A stretch of DNA of 64,000 bases from Rhodobacterales bacterium (GCA_008107755.1 VIRH01000088.1:62001-126000), one strand, 5' to 3'; positions 1 through 9,525 are shown, counted from the first letter of the stretch. Translations and numbers: made by a program. Notes: generated by a model not told the origin, from the sequence alone.

Positions 1-1869
1 TCCTTCGGCGGCATCAACCTGGAGGACATCAAGGCGCCGGACTGCTTCATCATCGAACAGCGGCTGCGAGAGCTGATGGACATTCCGGTGTTCCACGACG
101 ACCAGCATGGCACCGCCATCATCGCGGCAGCGGGGCTGATCAATGCCCTCCACCTGACCGGCCGGGAGATGAAGGATACCAAAGTCGTCTGCAACGGCGC
201 CGGCGCTGCAGGTATCGCCTGCATCGAGCTGGTCAAGGCCATGGGCATCCCGCACCAGAACGTGACCCTGTGCGACACCAAGGGCGTGATCTACAAGGGC
301 CGCGAGGAGGGCATGAACCAGTGGAAATCCGCTCACGCCATCGAGACCGATGACCGCTCTCTCTATGACGCGCTCAAGGGCGCGGACGTTTTCTTCGGCG
401 TGTCGGCAAAGGGCGCGCTGACCCCCGACATGCTGCGGGTCATGGCGCCCAACCCGGTCATTTTCGCGATGGCCAACCCGGACCCGGAAATCACGCCGGA
501 GGAGGCGGCCGAAGTCCGTGACGATGCCATCGTCGCCACCGGCCGGTCGGATTATCCGAACCAGGTCAACAACGTGCTCGGGTTCCCCTATATATTCCGC
601 GGTGCGCTGGACGTGCAGGCAACGACCATCAATGACGAGATGAAGGTTGCCTGTGCCCACGCCCTTGCCGATCTGGCTCGCGAGGAAGTGCCGGACGAGG
701 TCGCTGCGGCCTATCGTGGCAACCGGCCGAAATTCGGCCCCGAATACATCATCCCGGTGCCGTTCGATCCGCGGCTGATCCATACCATTCCGCCTGCGGT
801 CGCACAGGCTGCGATGGATTCCGGCGTGGCCCGCCGGCCCATCGTCGACATGGAAACCTACAGGCACCAGCTGTCGGCCCGCCGCGATCCCGTCGCCGGC
901 ACCCTTCAGCGGATCTTCTCCAAGGTGCGCCAGCTGCCGAAGCGCGTCGTCTTTGCAGAGGGTGAGGAAGAGCCGGTCATCCGCGCAGCCACCAGCTTCG
1001 TGTCGCAGGGGCTGGGCGAAGCGATCCTGATCGGCCGCGAGGACGAGATCAAATCCATGGCCCATCAGGCCGGCGTGGATATCGAGCGGCCGGGGATCAC
1101 CATCCAGAACGCCCGTCTGTCCGACAGGAACGCCGATTACGCACAGTATCTCTATGGCCGGCTGCAGCGCCGTGGCTATCTCCTGCGGGACTGCCAGCGC
1201 ATGGTCAACAACGACCGCAACTACTGGGGCGCGATCATGGTCGCACGCGGTGATGCCGATGCGATGGTCACCGGCCTGACGCGGAACTACTCCGTTGCAC
1301 TCGACACGGTGAAGGCCACCATCGACCCGAAGCCGGGCCATCGCGTCATCGGCGTTTCCCTGGCGCTGGCCCGTGGCCGCACCGTGCTGATCGCCGACAC
1401 CGCCGTCATCGACATGCCGACGTCCGAGGAGCTCGCCGATATCGCGGAAGAAGCGGCCCATGTCGCCCGGAAGCTTGGCTACGAGCCGCGCGTCGCCATG
1501 CTGGCCTACTCCTCCTTCGGCCATCCGAAGGGCGAACGCTCCGAAAAGGTCATCGAGGCAGTCAAGATTCTCGACCGGCGCCGCGTTGATTTCGAATACG
1601 ACGGCGAAATGGCCGCGGATGTCGCGCTGAACTTGGACCGCATGTCCGCTTATCCCTTCTGCCGCCTCTCCGGCCCGGCCAATGTGCTCGTGATGCCCGC
1701 GTTCCACTCCGCATCGATCTCGACCAAGATGCTGCAGGAACTGGGCGGCGCGACCGTCATTGGCCCTCTCCTCGTCGGCTTCGACAAGTCGATCCAGATC
1801 CTCCCGCTCGGCGCCAAGGACAGCGACATCGTCAACATGGCAGCAATCGCGGCGTTCAACGTCACGTAG
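1..1869 (+). CDS. maeB: NADP-dependent malic enzyme with fused phosphotransacetylase-like domain, 5' end missing
   Basis: Oxidatively decarboxylates malate to pyruvate in the cytoplasm, linking the TCA cycle to gluconeogenesis and NADPH supply. The reading frame is already open at base 1, so the N-terminal part of the malic domain lies upstream of the window. The visible part holds the [10 protein letters not shown] motif of malic enzymes near base 91 and the nucleotide-binding CNGAGAAG motif near bases 190-213. From about base 907 to the stop it matches a phosphate acetyl/butyryltransferase-like domain, the usual architecture of large proteobacterial malic enzymes, where that domain is generally regulatory and not known to be catalytic. 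The tail is complete. Whether this is the NAD (Dme) or NADP (Tme) type cannot be decided without the N-terminus. Confidence 0.95.
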   Translation, partial: SFGGINLEDIKAPDCFIIEQRLRELMDIPVFHDDQHGTAIIAAAGLINALHLTGREMKDTKVVCNGAGAAGIACIELVKAMGIPHQNVTLCDTKGVIYKGREEGMNQWKSAHAIETDDRSLYDALKGADVFFGVSAKGALTPDMLRVMAPNPVIFAMANPDPEITPEEAAEVRDDAIVATGRSDYPNQVNNVLGFPYIFRGALDVQATTINDEMKVACAHALADLAREEVPDEVAAAYRGNRPKFGPEYIIPVPFDPRLIHTIPPAVAQAAMDSGVARRPIVDMETYRHQLSARRDPVAGTLQRIFSKVRQLPKRVVFAEGEEEPVIRAATSFVSQGLGEAILIGREDEIKSMAHQAGVDIERPGITIQNARLSDRNADYAQYLYGRLQRRGYLLRDCQRMVNNDRNYWGAIMVARGDADAMVTGLTRNYSVALDTVKATIDPKPGHRVIGVSLALARGRTVLIADTAVIDMPTSEELADIAEEAAHVARKLGYEPRVAMLAYSSFGHPKGERSEKVIEAVKILDRRRVDFEYDGEMAADVALNLDRMSAYPFCRLSGPANVLVMPAFHSASISTKMLQELGGATVIGPLLVGFDKSIQILPLGAKDSDIVNMAAIAAFNVT

Positions 1870-1928
1870 GATCTTGAAGCGTTAAAGGCGGCGTTCCTCT
1901 GGCGGCGCGCCTGAACCGAAAGTGTTTC

Positions 1929-2040
1929 GGCTCACCGATCCCGGATCTCCGCTTCGCTCCGTCCGGGATGACGAAGGGGAGGTCTTCTTGCCCTCAACCG
2001 TCGTCATCCCGGACGCGCATCGCGCGAGCCGGGACCGGTG
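1929..2040. repeat. Intergenic palindromic repeat pair of a dispersed alphaproteobacterial type
   Basis: Two GC-rich hairpins face each other between the malic enzyme gene and the convergent nicotinamidase gene. GTCCGGGATGACG at 1961-1973 is perfectly complementary to CGTCATCCCGGAC at 2002-2014. Each half also contains its own CCCGG/CCGGG stem. Similar ATCCCGGA...TCCGGGAT intergenic elements are common in Rhizobiales genomes. The arrangement could act as a bidirectional terminator for the two flanking genes. No coding sequence is credible here. Confidence 0.6.
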
Positions 2041-2116
2041 CGCCACAAACCTGTAGGTTCCGAATTCTGAACGGTGGCATGCACGCCGCAGTACCAAAGC
2101 GTGCTCGCCGAACCCC

Positions 2117-2857
2117 TTACGCGAAATCCGACGACTGGATGCGCTCGATGCCCGCGTCCGTCATGGAGGACCAGGCAGCATCAAGGGAGCCGTTGAGGTC
2201 GATGGCGCGGCTGGCGTCCTCGATGACGGAGACCGTCATGCCCTTTGCTCTTGCGTCGAGAGCCGACCAGGCAACGCAGAAATCGGTTGCGAGGCCGCAG
2301 ACGTAGACCTCGTTGATGCCGCGCTCGGTCAGATATCCGGTCAGGCCTGTTCCGGTTTCCTTGTCCGCTTCCTGGAAAGCCGAATAGCTGTCAACGGCGC
2401 TGTTGTAGCCCTTGCGGATGATCAGTTGCGCATGAGGAAGGTCGAGACCCGGCGCGAGCTTGGCGTCATCGGTTCCCTGGACGCAGTGGTCGGGCCAGAG
2501 CACCTGGGTGCCGTAGTCGAGCTCGACCGTCTCGAAAGGAGCCTTTCCGTCGTGACTGGAAGCAAACGACGAGTGGCCTGGCGTGTGCCAGTCCTGGGTG
2601 ATCACCACGTTCTGGAATTTCTTTGCCAGCTCATTGATCACCGGCACTACCTCATCGCCCTTCTTCACCGGCAATGTCCCGGTCGGAAGGAAGCAGTTCT
2701 GCACGTCGACCACGATCAGCACCGCGTCAGCGCCCGGCTTGATCGCTCCGGCGGCAAGCGCTCTGGAAAGAGGCGCAGCGCACATCAGTGCGGGCCCGAG
2801 ACCTGCGGACAGTTTCAGGAAATTCCGGCGATTTTCGAAGGAGACCATTTCGCTCAT
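2117..2857 (-). CDS. pncA: Nicotinamidase/pyrazinamidase-family hydrolase with Tat signal
   Basis: Probably hydrolyses nicotinamide to nicotinate for NAD salvage; other isochorismatase-superfamily amidase substrates are possible. The start at 2857 is chosen because GGAGAGG lies just upstream; an ATG 18 bases earlier overlaps that site. Of 246 residues, the first ~36 form a twin-arginine signal (RRNFLK at 10-15, then a hydrophobic run ending ALA). The catalytic triad is visible as Asp51 (VVDVQNCF), Lys149 (IIRKGYN) and Cys194 (ATDFCVA). The metal-binding Asp89, His91 and His95 are in QDWHTPGH. PncA enzymes are usually cytoplasmic, so the export signal is the odd point. It is convergent with the malic enzyme gene and divergent from trpF. 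Confidence 0.85.
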   Translation of the reverse strand: MSEMVSFENRRNFLKLSAGLGPALMCAAPLSRALAAGAIKPGADAVLIVVDVQNCFLPTGTLPVKKGDEVVPVINELAKKFQNVVITQDWHTPGHSSFASSHDGKAPFETVELDYGTQVLWPDHCVQGTDDAKLAPGLDLPHAQLIIRKGYNSAVDSYSAFQEADKETGTGLTGYLTERGINEVYVCGLATDFCVAWSALDARAKGMTVSVIEDASRAIDLNGSLDAAWSSMTDAGIERIQSSDFA

Positions 2858-3065
2858 CTGCCTCTCCATTTTCATTTGTGTACGATCAATCTTGCGTCAA
2901 TCACCATTGTTGGAAAAGCGGATATTTTGGACGCTTATGCCGGAAAAGAAGGCAGAAAAGTACGGAGGGTATGTCCTTGCGCGCGTGCCACCCTCAGGTC
3001 TGGAACAAGCCGCGCCCACCATTCCCCTTTTGACAAACCAGGCCCCAGCGGCGATATCTCGTGTC

Positions 3066-3710
3066 ATGTCGGACATCAAAGTCAAAATCTGCGGTCTTTC
3101 GACCGAAGACACCATGGAAGCGGCGCTGGAGTCCGGGGCCGACATGGTAGGTCTCATGTTTTTTCCAAAGAGCCCGCGTCACGTGACGCTGAGCCAGGCC
3201 TCTCGCCTGGCGGACATGGCGCGCGGCAAGGCGGAAATCGTCGCGGTGACGGTCAATATGGACCCGGACGGCCTGTCGCGTATCCGGGAGCTGGTGAACC
3301 CCGACATCATCCAGTTTCACGGCTCAGAAGCGCCCGAGGCGCTGGCGGCCGCGAAGGTGATGCAGGGAACCCGCGTCATGAAGGCGATGGCCATTTCCGA
3401 CAAGTCCGACCTTGAGCAGGCTCATTACTATGCCGTTGTCGCCGACTGGCTGCTTTTCGACGCGAAGCCGCCGATTGGGGCGGATCTGCCCGGCGGCAAC
3501 GGGGTTTCCTACGACTGGACGCTGCTGAAAGATCTTGACCTCAAGAAGCCCTTCATGCTTTCCGGAGGCTTGAACCCGACCAACGTCGCCGAAGCCGTCA
3601 GGACGAGCGGCGCCAGGGCAGTCGATGTTTCGTCCGGCGTCGAACGGGACAAGGGCGTCAAGGACAACGAACTCATTCGCGCTTTCGTGGCAGCGGCCAA
3701 GAGCGCCTGA
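3066..3710 (+). CDS. trpF: Phosphoribosylanthranilate isomerase
   Basis: Catalyses the Amadori rearrangement of N-(5-phosphoribosyl)anthranilate to CdRP, the third step of tryptophan synthesis. The 214-residue protein is a single TIM barrel of normal family length. The catalytic cysteine is Cys9 in KICGLS near the N-terminus, and the general acid lies in the LLFDAKPP segment. The C-terminal phosphate-binding loops FMLSGGLNP and AVDVSSGVE are intact. The ATG at 3066 begins directly with the conserved first strand ([10 protein letters not shown]); the frame stays open further upstream, but that part has no family similarity. The trpB start follows after 23 bases, so the two are probably co-transcribed. 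Confidence 0.96.
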   Translation: MSDIKVKICGLSTEDTMEAALESGADMVGLMFFPKSPRHVTLSQASRLADMARGKAEIVAVTVNMDPDGLSRIRELVNPDIIQFHGSEAPEALAAAKVMQGTRVMKAMAISDKSDLEQAHYYAVVADWLLFDAKPPIGADLPGGNGVSYDWTLLKDLDLKKPFMLSGGLNPTNVAEAVRTSGARAVDVSSGVERDKGVKDNELIRAFVAAAKSA

Positions 3711-3733
3711 TATCCGGGTTAAGGAGTTTTAGC

Positions 3734-4948
3734 GTGAACGACATGGCGAACAGCATCCGGACCGGTCCGGACGATCGCGGGCATTTCGGCATTTTCGGTG
3801 GGCGATACGTGGCCGAAACCCTGATGCCGCTCATTCTCGATCTCGAGCGTCACTACAAGGAAGCCAAGGACGATCCGGAGTTCCATGCCGAGATCGAGTC
3901 GCTCAACAAGCACTATACCGGCCGCCCGTCGCCGTTGTACTTCGCCGAACGCCTGACCGAGGAGCTCGGCGGTGCGAAGATCTATTTCAAGCGCGACGAG
4001 CTGAACCACACCGGGTCTCACAAGATCAACAACTGCCTTGGCCAGATTCTTCTCGCCAAGCGGATGGGCAAGACGCGCATCATCGCGGAAACCGGTGCCG
4101 GTCAGCACGGCGTGGCGACGGCCACCGTTTGTGCCCGTTTTGGCCTTCCCTGCGTCGTCTACATGGGCGCCACCGATGTGGAGCGCCAGAAGCCGAACGT
4201 CTTCCGCATGAAGCTTCTCGGCGCCGAAATCGTTCCGGTGACGGCTGGTGCTGGCACCTTGAAGGACGCGATGAACGAGGCCCTGCGCGACTGGGTCACG
4301 AATGTCGATGACACCTATTACCTGATCGGCACGGCGGCCGGCCCGCATCCCTATCCGGAAATGGTGCGCGATTTCCAGTCGGTGATCGGCACGGAGCTGC
4401 GGGAACAGATGATGGAAGCCGAGGGCCGTCTTCCGGACGCGCTTGTCGCCGCAGTGGGTGGCGGCTCCAACGCAATCGGTCTGTTCCATCCGTTCCTGGA
4501 CGACAAGGACGTCAAGATCTACGGCGTCGAGGCTGGCGGCCGGGGCCTGGAAGGCGAGGAACATTGCGCCTCCCTCACAGCCGGCAAGCCGGGCGTGCTG
4601 CACGGAAACCGCACCTACCTGCTTCAGGACGACGACGGTCAGATCCTCGAGGGGCATTCGATTTCCGCCGGGCTCGACTATCCCGGCATCGGTCCGGAAC
4701 ACTCCTGGCTCAAGGAAATCGGCCGCGTTGAATATGTGCCGGTCATGGACACCGAAGCGCTGGACGCCTTCCAGATGCTGACCCGTGTCGAAGGCATCAT
4801 CCCGGCGCTTGAGCCGGCCCACGCCCTGGCGCATGTCGTCAAGCTCGCACCGCAGATGGACAAGGACCAGATCCTCGTCATGAACCTCTGCGGGCGCGGC
4901 GACAAGGATGTGTTTGCTGTCGGCCAGATGCTCGGGTTCGATATGTAG
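3734..4948 (+). CDS. trpB: Tryptophan synthase beta chain
   Basis: Condenses indole with L-serine using pyridoxal phosphate, working as an alpha2-beta2 complex with TrpA. The start is GTG at 3734, preceded by a strong AAGGAG at 3721-3726. The 404-residue product has the family's normal length. The PLP lysine is Lys97 in HTGSHKINN, and the phosphate-binding loop is [10 protein letters not shown]. The substrate-binding ETGAGQHG loop is present. It lies 23 bases behind trpF. A hairpin with a T-run follows the stop codon, and trpA begins only about 1.2 kb further on, an unusual separation for these two subunits. Confidence 0.97.
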   Translation: MNDMANSIRTGPDDRGHFGIFGGRYVAETLMPLILDLERHYKEAKDDPEFHAEIESLNKHYTGRPSPLYFAERLTEELGGAKIYFKRDELNHTGSHKINNCLGQILLAKRMGKTRIIAETGAGQHGVATATVCARFGLPCVVYMGATDVERQKPNVFRMKLLGAEIVPVTAGAGTLKDAMNEALRDWVTNVDDTYYLIGTAAGPHPYPEMVRDFQSVIGTELREQMMEAEGRLPDALVAAVGGGSNAIGLFHPFLDDKDVKIYGVEAGGRGLEGEEHCASLTAGKPGVLHGNRTYLLQDDDGQILEGHSISAGLDYPGIGPEHSWLKEIGRVEYVPVMDTEALDAFQMLTRVEGIIPALEPAHALAHVVKLAPQMDKDQILVMNLCGRGDKDVFAVGQMLGFDM

Positions 4949-4974
4949 CAACCGCACATTCCGCTTTCTGACCA

Positions 4975-5006
4975 AGCCGCGTGCCGCAAGGTGCGCGGCT
5001 TTTTCG
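4975..5006 (+). terminator. Probable intrinsic terminator after trpB
   Basis: GCCGCG pairs with CGCGGC around a 12-base loop and is followed directly by TTTTT. It lies about 27 bases beyond the trpB stop and would end trpF-trpB transcription before trpA. Confidence 0.65.
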
Positions 5007-5158
5007 TGGGCTTTTGGGCGATCTGCCCGGATCTGCTTTTCCGGCATTGCTGCAATGCAAAAACATTTGTTGTGCAAATTCGGTCAGCGATTATTTTGTG
5101 TGCAGCAAAAGAGATGTGCACCGCGCTTCTCGCATACCTCAAAGGCAGGATAGAAAAG

Positions 5159-5326
5159 ATGGCCTTCAGAACGATCACCGGATTTGTTCGCGACGTACGC
5201 GCCGCCCACCGTGTTTCCCACGAAATCGACTTCCTCACGCGCCTGAGCTCAGACCAGCTCGCCGAGCGTGGCTTGGACCGCAGCGAGATCACCAGCTACG
5301 CGTTCAACAAGTACTTCAAGCGCTGA
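5159..5326 (+). CDS. Small DUF1127-type protein
   Basis: A 55-residue protein beginning MAFRTITGFVRDVR, with AGGCAGGA upstream as ribosome binding site. The C-terminal part (LAERGLDRSEITSYAFNKYFKR) resembles the short arginine-rich DUF1127/YjiS family, which is abundant in alphaproteobacteria. Some members are post-transcriptional regulators of phosphate or carbon-nitrogen metabolism, but the job of this one is unknown. Upstream, at 5046-5079, lie short inverted repeats (ATTGC-T-GCAAT and TTTG-N5-CAAA) that could be a regulator site. It stands alone between the trpB terminator and a hairpin. Confidence 0.7.
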   Translation: MAFRTITGFVRDVRAAHRVSHEIDFLTRLSSDQLAERGLDRSEITSYAFNKYFKR

Positions 5327-5346
5327 GCTGGCGGGCCACCGCCAGC
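5327..5346. terminator. Perfect hairpin after the DUF1127 gene
   Basis: GCTGGCGG and CCGCCAGC form an 8-bp stem with a 4-base loop immediately after the stop codon. No T-run follows, so it may protect the mRNA 3' end or act as a weak terminator. Confidence 0.45.
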
Positions 5347-5495
5347 CTGAACGCGCAAGCCGCCGCGGCGTCGCGTCTGCATAGGTTCGACAAGGTTTTC
5401 TCTCTAAGACCCGAAGGTCTGCTGGACAGCAATTGACAAAGCAGTCGTTGACAGTGGGTGTCGCCCGCCTTGCAGGTCCCAAGCAGCGTGTGCCG

Positions 5496-5511
5496 TGTTT
5501 CACGGGAAACA
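5496..5511. other. parS-like ParB binding site
   Basis: TGTTTCACGGGAAACA differs at one base (position 10, G for T) from the bacterial parS consensus TGTTTCACGTGAAACA. The arms extend by one further complementary pair on each side (C...G). It is non-coding and lies in a window whose gene order is typical of origin-proximal DNA in rhizobia. That it binds ParB is inference. No parA or parB gene is in the window. Confidence 0.6.
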
Positions 5512-5599
5512 CGCGAAGGTCACTCAACGGCACCTTCAGTGAAACTGTGATGAAGGCGCTTCACCTGTCGGCGTGGTCTGTCTGCGCACGCGGGCGGAA

Positions 5600-5791
5600 A
5601 CCAACCGAAACGGAGCTATTTTCGGCTCCTGTTTCAGCAGTATGAGCGCTCTCTCTGGAGCGCGGATCTGATGCACGAGACAATTTAAGCGCACATGGTG
5701 CGTTCGCAGTATGCCAAAAAAGCTTGGCAGCGTGAGTAGCCATGCGTTTACGGTAATCCTGCCTTGCAGCATAAAGACTTGTTGCGCTGCA
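5600..5791. other. Non-coding stretch with a run of small hairpins
   Basis: Five inverted repeats follow one another without a credible gene: GAAACGGAGC/GCTCC-T-GTTTC at 5607-5635, GCGCTC/GAGCGC at 5646-5663, CGCAC/GTGCG at 5690-5702, TGCCAA/TTGGCA at 5712-5729 and TGCAGC/GCTGCA at 5765-5791. The density suggests either a structured RNA or chromosome-organising DNA near the parS-like site. No known RNA family was recognised. The rest of the 860-base gap between the DUF1127 gene and trpA holds the parS-like site and one doubtful small reading frame. Confidence 0.35.
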
Positions 5792-5858
5792 CAAGAAGCG
5801 GTAGTTACCTAGCGTCGAATTGACATGATGAGTCGAATTTACGCTTTCAGGTTTTCCC

Positions 5859-6041
5859 ATGAGCACTTTGCAGGCCCTTCTTCTGAGCGCACCATCCGCC
5901 GCGCCTCTTTCCACCGTCTACCGGAGTGGCACCGGAACGATGCTGCGTGCGGGAAGGTCCAGGCCCATCCGCAACGAGCACGTCTATCGCAACGATGGTG
6001 AAGTCCGTGCGATTGGCCTGATCGACTATCCGAGCAAATAA
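5859..6041 (+). CDS. Doubtful 60-residue hypothetical protein
   Basis: An ATG-started frame encoding 60 residues with no recognised domain, basic in the middle and ending in GEVRAIGLIDYPSK. Upstream only a weak CAGG could serve as ribosome binding site. It fills part of the otherwise gene-free gap before trpA. It could be a genuine small gene or a chance frame; homologues in related genomes would decide. Confidence 0.25.
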   Translation: MSTLQALLLSAPSAAPLSTVYRSGTGTMLRAGRSRPIRNEHVYRNDGEVRAIGLIDYPSK

Positions 6042-6186
6042 CGCCAGCTGTTTCGCGAGCCTCCGACGCTCTCTGAGCCCGCTTTTCTCGTGCATTGATA
6101 GATTGACATCATGGCCGCTGCCCCCGTACATCGCTCAGACACGTGACGTCTGTAGGGATATGCAGGCACAAAAAGGGTAGCAGTGA

Positions 6187-7020
6187 ATGTCGGAAACGCG
6201 TATCGACCGCCGTTTTAAAGCCTGTGCGCAAGCCGGGAGACCGGCTCTCGTAACATTCGTGACCGCAGGCGATCCCGATCTGCAGACCTCCCAGGCTATC
6301 CTCAACGCCCTTCCCGCGGCCGGCGCGGACGTGATCGAACTCGGTATGCCGTTTTCCGATCCGATGGCCGAAGGCATTCCCATTCAGCTCGGCAACCAGC
6401 GCGCGCTCGCGGGTGGCCACACCATGGACAAGACGCTGGACATGGTGCGCAAGTTTCGCGAACAGGATCAGGAAACGCCGATCCTGCTGATGGGCTATTA
6501 CAATCCGATCTATGTCCGGGAGCCGAAGAAATTCGTCGAAGTCGCCAGGGAAGCCGGCGTCGACGGCTTCATCATCGTGGACATCCCGGCCGAAGCGGAT
6601 GACGAGTTGTGCATTCCCGCTCTGGAAGCCGGCCTGAACTTCATCCGGCTTGCTACGCCGACCACGGACGACAAGCGCCTTCCCGCCGTGCTCGCAAATA
6701 CCTCCGGATTTGTATATTACGTATCGGTGACTGGCATTACCGGTGCGAACATCAAGGACACAGGACGTGTCGCCGATGCGGTGAATCGCATCAAGAACCA
6801 TACGGACCTGCCCGTGGCCGTCGGCTTCGGTGTGAAGACCGCGGACCAGGCAGCGACCATCGGCAAGGACGCTGACGGTGTTGTGGTCGGCTCGGTTCTG
6901 GTCAATGCTATCCGGGAAAGCCTGGATGACGATGGCAAGGCGACCGACCGGACCGTGAAGGCCGTCACCGACGTGGTCGCGGACCTTGCATCGGGTTGTG
7001 CTCGGGCACGCTCGGCCTGA
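6187..7020 (+). CDS. trpA: Tryptophan synthase alpha chain
   Basis: Cleaves indole-3-glycerol phosphate to indole and glyceraldehyde 3-phosphate and channels indole to TrpB. The 277-residue TIM barrel has the catalytic Glu51 in [11 protein letters not shown], equivalent to E. coli Glu49. The position matching catalytic Asp60 of E. coli is Glu62 (codon GAA at 6370-6372, context DPMAEGIP), a conservative change in an active-site residue. The phosphate-binding GFGVKTAD loop is present. It starts about 1.2 kb downstream of trpB, so it must have its own promoter or rely on read-through. accD follows about 80 bases later. Confidence 0.95.
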   Translation: MSETRIDRRFKACAQAGRPALVTFVTAGDPDLQTSQAILNALPAAGADVIELGMPFSDPMAEGIPIQLGNQRALAGGHTMDKTLDMVRKFREQDQETPILLMGYYNPIYVREPKKFVEVAREAGVDGFIIVDIPAEADDELCIPALEAGLNFIRLATPTTDDKRLPAVLANTSGFVYYVSVTGITGANIKDTGRVADAVNRIKNHTDLPVAVGFGVKTADQAATIGKDADGVVVGSVLVNAIRESLDDDGKATDRTVKAVTDVVADLASGCARARSA

Positions 7021-7100
7021 CAGGCACCCTGTTTGAATTAATGTGCGGCGGACCCCATTTATCCGCCCGTTGGCAACAAAACCGAACGGACGCGTTTATC

Positions 7101-8078
7101 GTGAACTGGATCAATTCGTTAGTACGCCCCAAGATCCGCGATCTTTGGAAAAAGCGCGAGGTTCCGGAAAATCTCTGGATCAAGTGCCCCGAGACCGGCG
7201 AGATGGTGTTTCACCGCGACCTGGAAGCGAACCTGTGGGTGATACCGAATTCCGGCCATCACATGCGCATGCCCGCTCGCAAGCGCCTCGAGACGTTTTT
7301 CGATGATGGCGCCTATGACACCGTGAAGACGCGCGGCGTTCAGGCCGACCCGCACAAGTTTCGCGATTCCAAACGCTATTCCGACCGTCTGAAAGAAGCC
7401 CGCGCCAGGTCCGGCGAAGACGAGGCCGTCCTCGTCGCCCAGGGCAAGGTCAACGGCATGAAAATGACCGTGGCCGTTCAGAATTTCGAGTTTATCGCCG
7501 GCTCGCTCGGTATGGCGGCTGGCGAGGCTATTCTGGAAGGCATGCTGAAAGCGGTCGAGACAGGCACGCCCTTCGTCATGTTTGCCGCATCCGGCGGCGC
7601 ACGCATGCAGGAAGGCATCCTGTCGCTGATGCAGATGCCTCGCACCACCGTTGGCGTGCAGATGCTGCGCGAAGCGGGACTGCCCTATATCGTCGTGCTG
7701 ACCAACCCGACCACCGGCGGTGTCTCGGCATCCTACGCGATGCTCGGTGACGTCCATATCGCCGAACCCGGCGCCATGATCGGCTTTGCCGGCCGCCGCG
7801 TGATCGAGCAGACCGTTCGCGAAAAACTTCCCGAGGACTTCCAGACGGCGGAATATCTTCTGGACCACGGTATGATCGACATGGTCGTGCCGCGCCAGGA
7901 GATGAAGGAAACCATTTTCCGGATCTCCAGCATCCTCATGAAACGTGAGGTCGAGCTGCCGAAACTGGAAGCGCCGAAACCTGCCGAGAAGACGTCGAGC
8001 GAAGACGCCGAGACGAAACCTGCGTCGGCAGATGCTGCTCCTCAGGAAACCGCGGATGAGGCTGAACCGGCACGCTAG
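7101..8078 (+). CDS. accD: Acetyl-CoA carboxylase carboxyltransferase beta subunit
   Basis: Transfers the carboxyl group from biotin-carrier protein to acetyl-CoA as part of the AccA-AccD complex, the first step of fatty acid synthesis. The GTG at 7101 gives the family N-terminus [13 protein letters not shown]; earlier in-frame ATGs would overlap trpA and add unrelated residues. Of 325 residues, the crotonase-like core carries [12 protein letters not shown] and [17 protein letters not shown]. The four-cysteine zinc ribbon of E. coli AccD is reduced to one cysteine (Cys29 in KCPETG), with IPNSG where the second CxxC would be. The tail after ~290 is rich in Glu, Ala and Pro. Gene order trpA-accD-folC is conserved in alphaproteobacteria. 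Confidence 0.95.
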   Translation: MNWINSLVRPKIRDLWKKREVPENLWIKCPETGEMVFHRDLEANLWVIPNSGHHMRMPARKRLETFFDDGAYDTVKTRGVQADPHKFRDSKRYSDRLKEARARSGEDEAVLVAQGKVNGMKMTVAVQNFEFIAGSLGMAAGEAILEGMLKAVETGTPFVMFAASGGARMQEGILSLMQMPRTTVGVQMLREAGLPYIVVLTNPTTGGVSASYAMLGDVHIAEPGAMIGFAGRRVIEQTVREKLPEDFQTAEYLLDHGMIDMVVPRQEMKETIFRISSILMKREVELPKLEAPKPAEKTSSEDAETKPASADAAPQETADEAEPAR

Positions 8079-8208
8079 TGCCGGATTTTCGGCCGTAAAT
8101 ATCGTGATTGCGGCAATATAGGGCAAATCGGCCCGGCCCGCTTGTCACGCGCGGGGGCATCCCCTAAACACGCTTGACCGAAAACAAAGGGACCCTTCGG
8201 AGGGGGCC

Positions 8209-9525
8209 TTGGATCAAATCACGAAAATTCTGGACCGCCTGCTGGCACTGCACCCGAAGGAGATCGATCTTTCTCTCGGGCGCATGCACCGGCTGCTGAC
8301 CGCGCTGGGCAATCCGGAACGCAAGTTGCCTCCTGTCATCCATATCGCCGGCACCAACGGCAAGGGGTCCGTCACCGCAACCATGCGCGCGGTTCTGGAG
8401 GCCTCCGGACGGCGCTGCCATGTCTACACATCTCCGCATCTCGTGTCCTTCAACGAGCGTATCCGCCTTGGAAACACGGGCAAGTTCGTCTCCGATCTGC
8501 TGCTGTATGACGCTCTGGAGCGCTGCGAGGCGGCCAACGCGGGCGAAGAGATAACCTTTTTCGAGATCACGACCGCAGCCGCCTTCATGCTTTTTGCCGA
8601 GCAGCCTGCCGATGTCCTTCTTCTGGAAGTCGGTCTCGGCGGCCGTCTCGATGCGACCAACGTCATCGACAGGCCGCTGGCAACGGTCATCACGCCGATC
8701 TCCATGGATCACGAGAAATTCCTTGGTGACGATGTCGCCGCCATCGCGGCCGAAAAGGCCGGTATCATCAAGAAGGGCGTACCCGTCGTCAGCGCAGAGC
8801 TTGAAGACGGCGCACGACCGGTTCTGGAACGGGTGGCGGCACGCAATGGCTCGTCGCTTCGGATATATGGCGAGGATTTTCTTGCACAGGCTGACCAGGG
8901 CCGCCTGACCTTTCAGGACGACGAGGAACTGATCGATCTGCCTCTGCCCATCCTGAATGGCAGTCATCAATTTGCCAATACGGGTCTTGCCCTTGCCGGG
9001 CTCAAGGCGGCCGGCCTGCTTCCCGAAGAGCCGGATATCGCAAAGGGCCTGAAATCCGTGAACTGGCCGGGCCGTCTTCAGCCGGTGACCCATGGGCCCC
9101 TTTATGACATCTGCCCTCAGGGCGCCGAGGTCTGGGTCGATGGCGGCCACAATCCAGGTGCCGGCATTTCGATCGCGCAGTTCATGGGCGAACAGGAAGA
9201 GCGCTCGCCGCGGCCGCTCTATCTGGTTTCCGGCATGCTCACGACCAAGGACCCGGTCGGGTTTTTCCGCCCCTTTCACGGGTTGGTCCGTCACGTCGGA
9301 ACCGTGCCAATTTCCACCACGACAACCGCCCGCACGCCCGAGGACCTTGCTGATCTCGCCCGCTGTGCGGGGCTTGAGGCAACGCCGTTCCCGTCTCTCG
9401 ATGCCGCGCTGGCGGATATCGCGGTCTGTGCCGAGGAAGACGGCGAACCACCGCGCATTCTGATCTGCGGTTCGCTTTATCTTGCCGGAGAAGCGCTTGC
9501 CCGCAACGGTACGCCGCCAGAATAG
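8209..9525 (+). CDS. folC: Folylpolyglutamate synthase / dihydrofolate synthase
   Basis: Ligates glutamate to dihydropteroate and adds further glutamates to folates, using ATP. A TTG start at 8209 is chosen: it follows a strong CGGAGGGGG and gives the normal family beginning; the next in-frame ATG is 26 codons in, close to the P-loop. The 438-residue protein has the Mur-ligase type P-loop GTNGKGS at 48-54. It also has the SPHLVSFNERI segment, the EVGLGGRLDATN motif and the C-terminal DGGHNPGA motif. It is the last gene of the trpA-accD-folC block, about 130 bases behind accD. Confidence 0.95.
   Translation: MDQITKILDRLLALHPKEIDLSLGRMHRLLTALGNPERKLPPVIHIAGTNGKGSVTATMRAVLEASGRRCHVYTSPHLVSFNERIRLGNTGKFVSDLLLYDALERCEAANAGEEITFFEITTAAAFMLFAEQPADVLLLEVGLGGRLDATNVIDRPLATVITPISMDHEKFLGDDVAAIAAEKAGIIKKGVPVVSAELEDGARPVLERVAARNGSSLRIYGEDFLAQADQGRLTFQDDEELIDLPLPILNGSHQFANTGLALAGLKAAGLLPEEPDIAKGLKSVNWPGRLQPVTHGPLYDICPQGAEVWVDGGHNPGAGISIAQFMGEQEERSPRPLYLVSGMLTTKDPVGFFRPFHGLVRHVGTVPISTTTTARTPEDLADLARCAGLEATPFPSLDAALADIAVCAEEDGEPPRILICGSLYLAGEALARNGTPPE

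Noticed and set aside
5433..5645. 70-codon frame running through the parS-like site
   Set aside because: No ribosome site, no protein-like composition, and it crosses hairpins.
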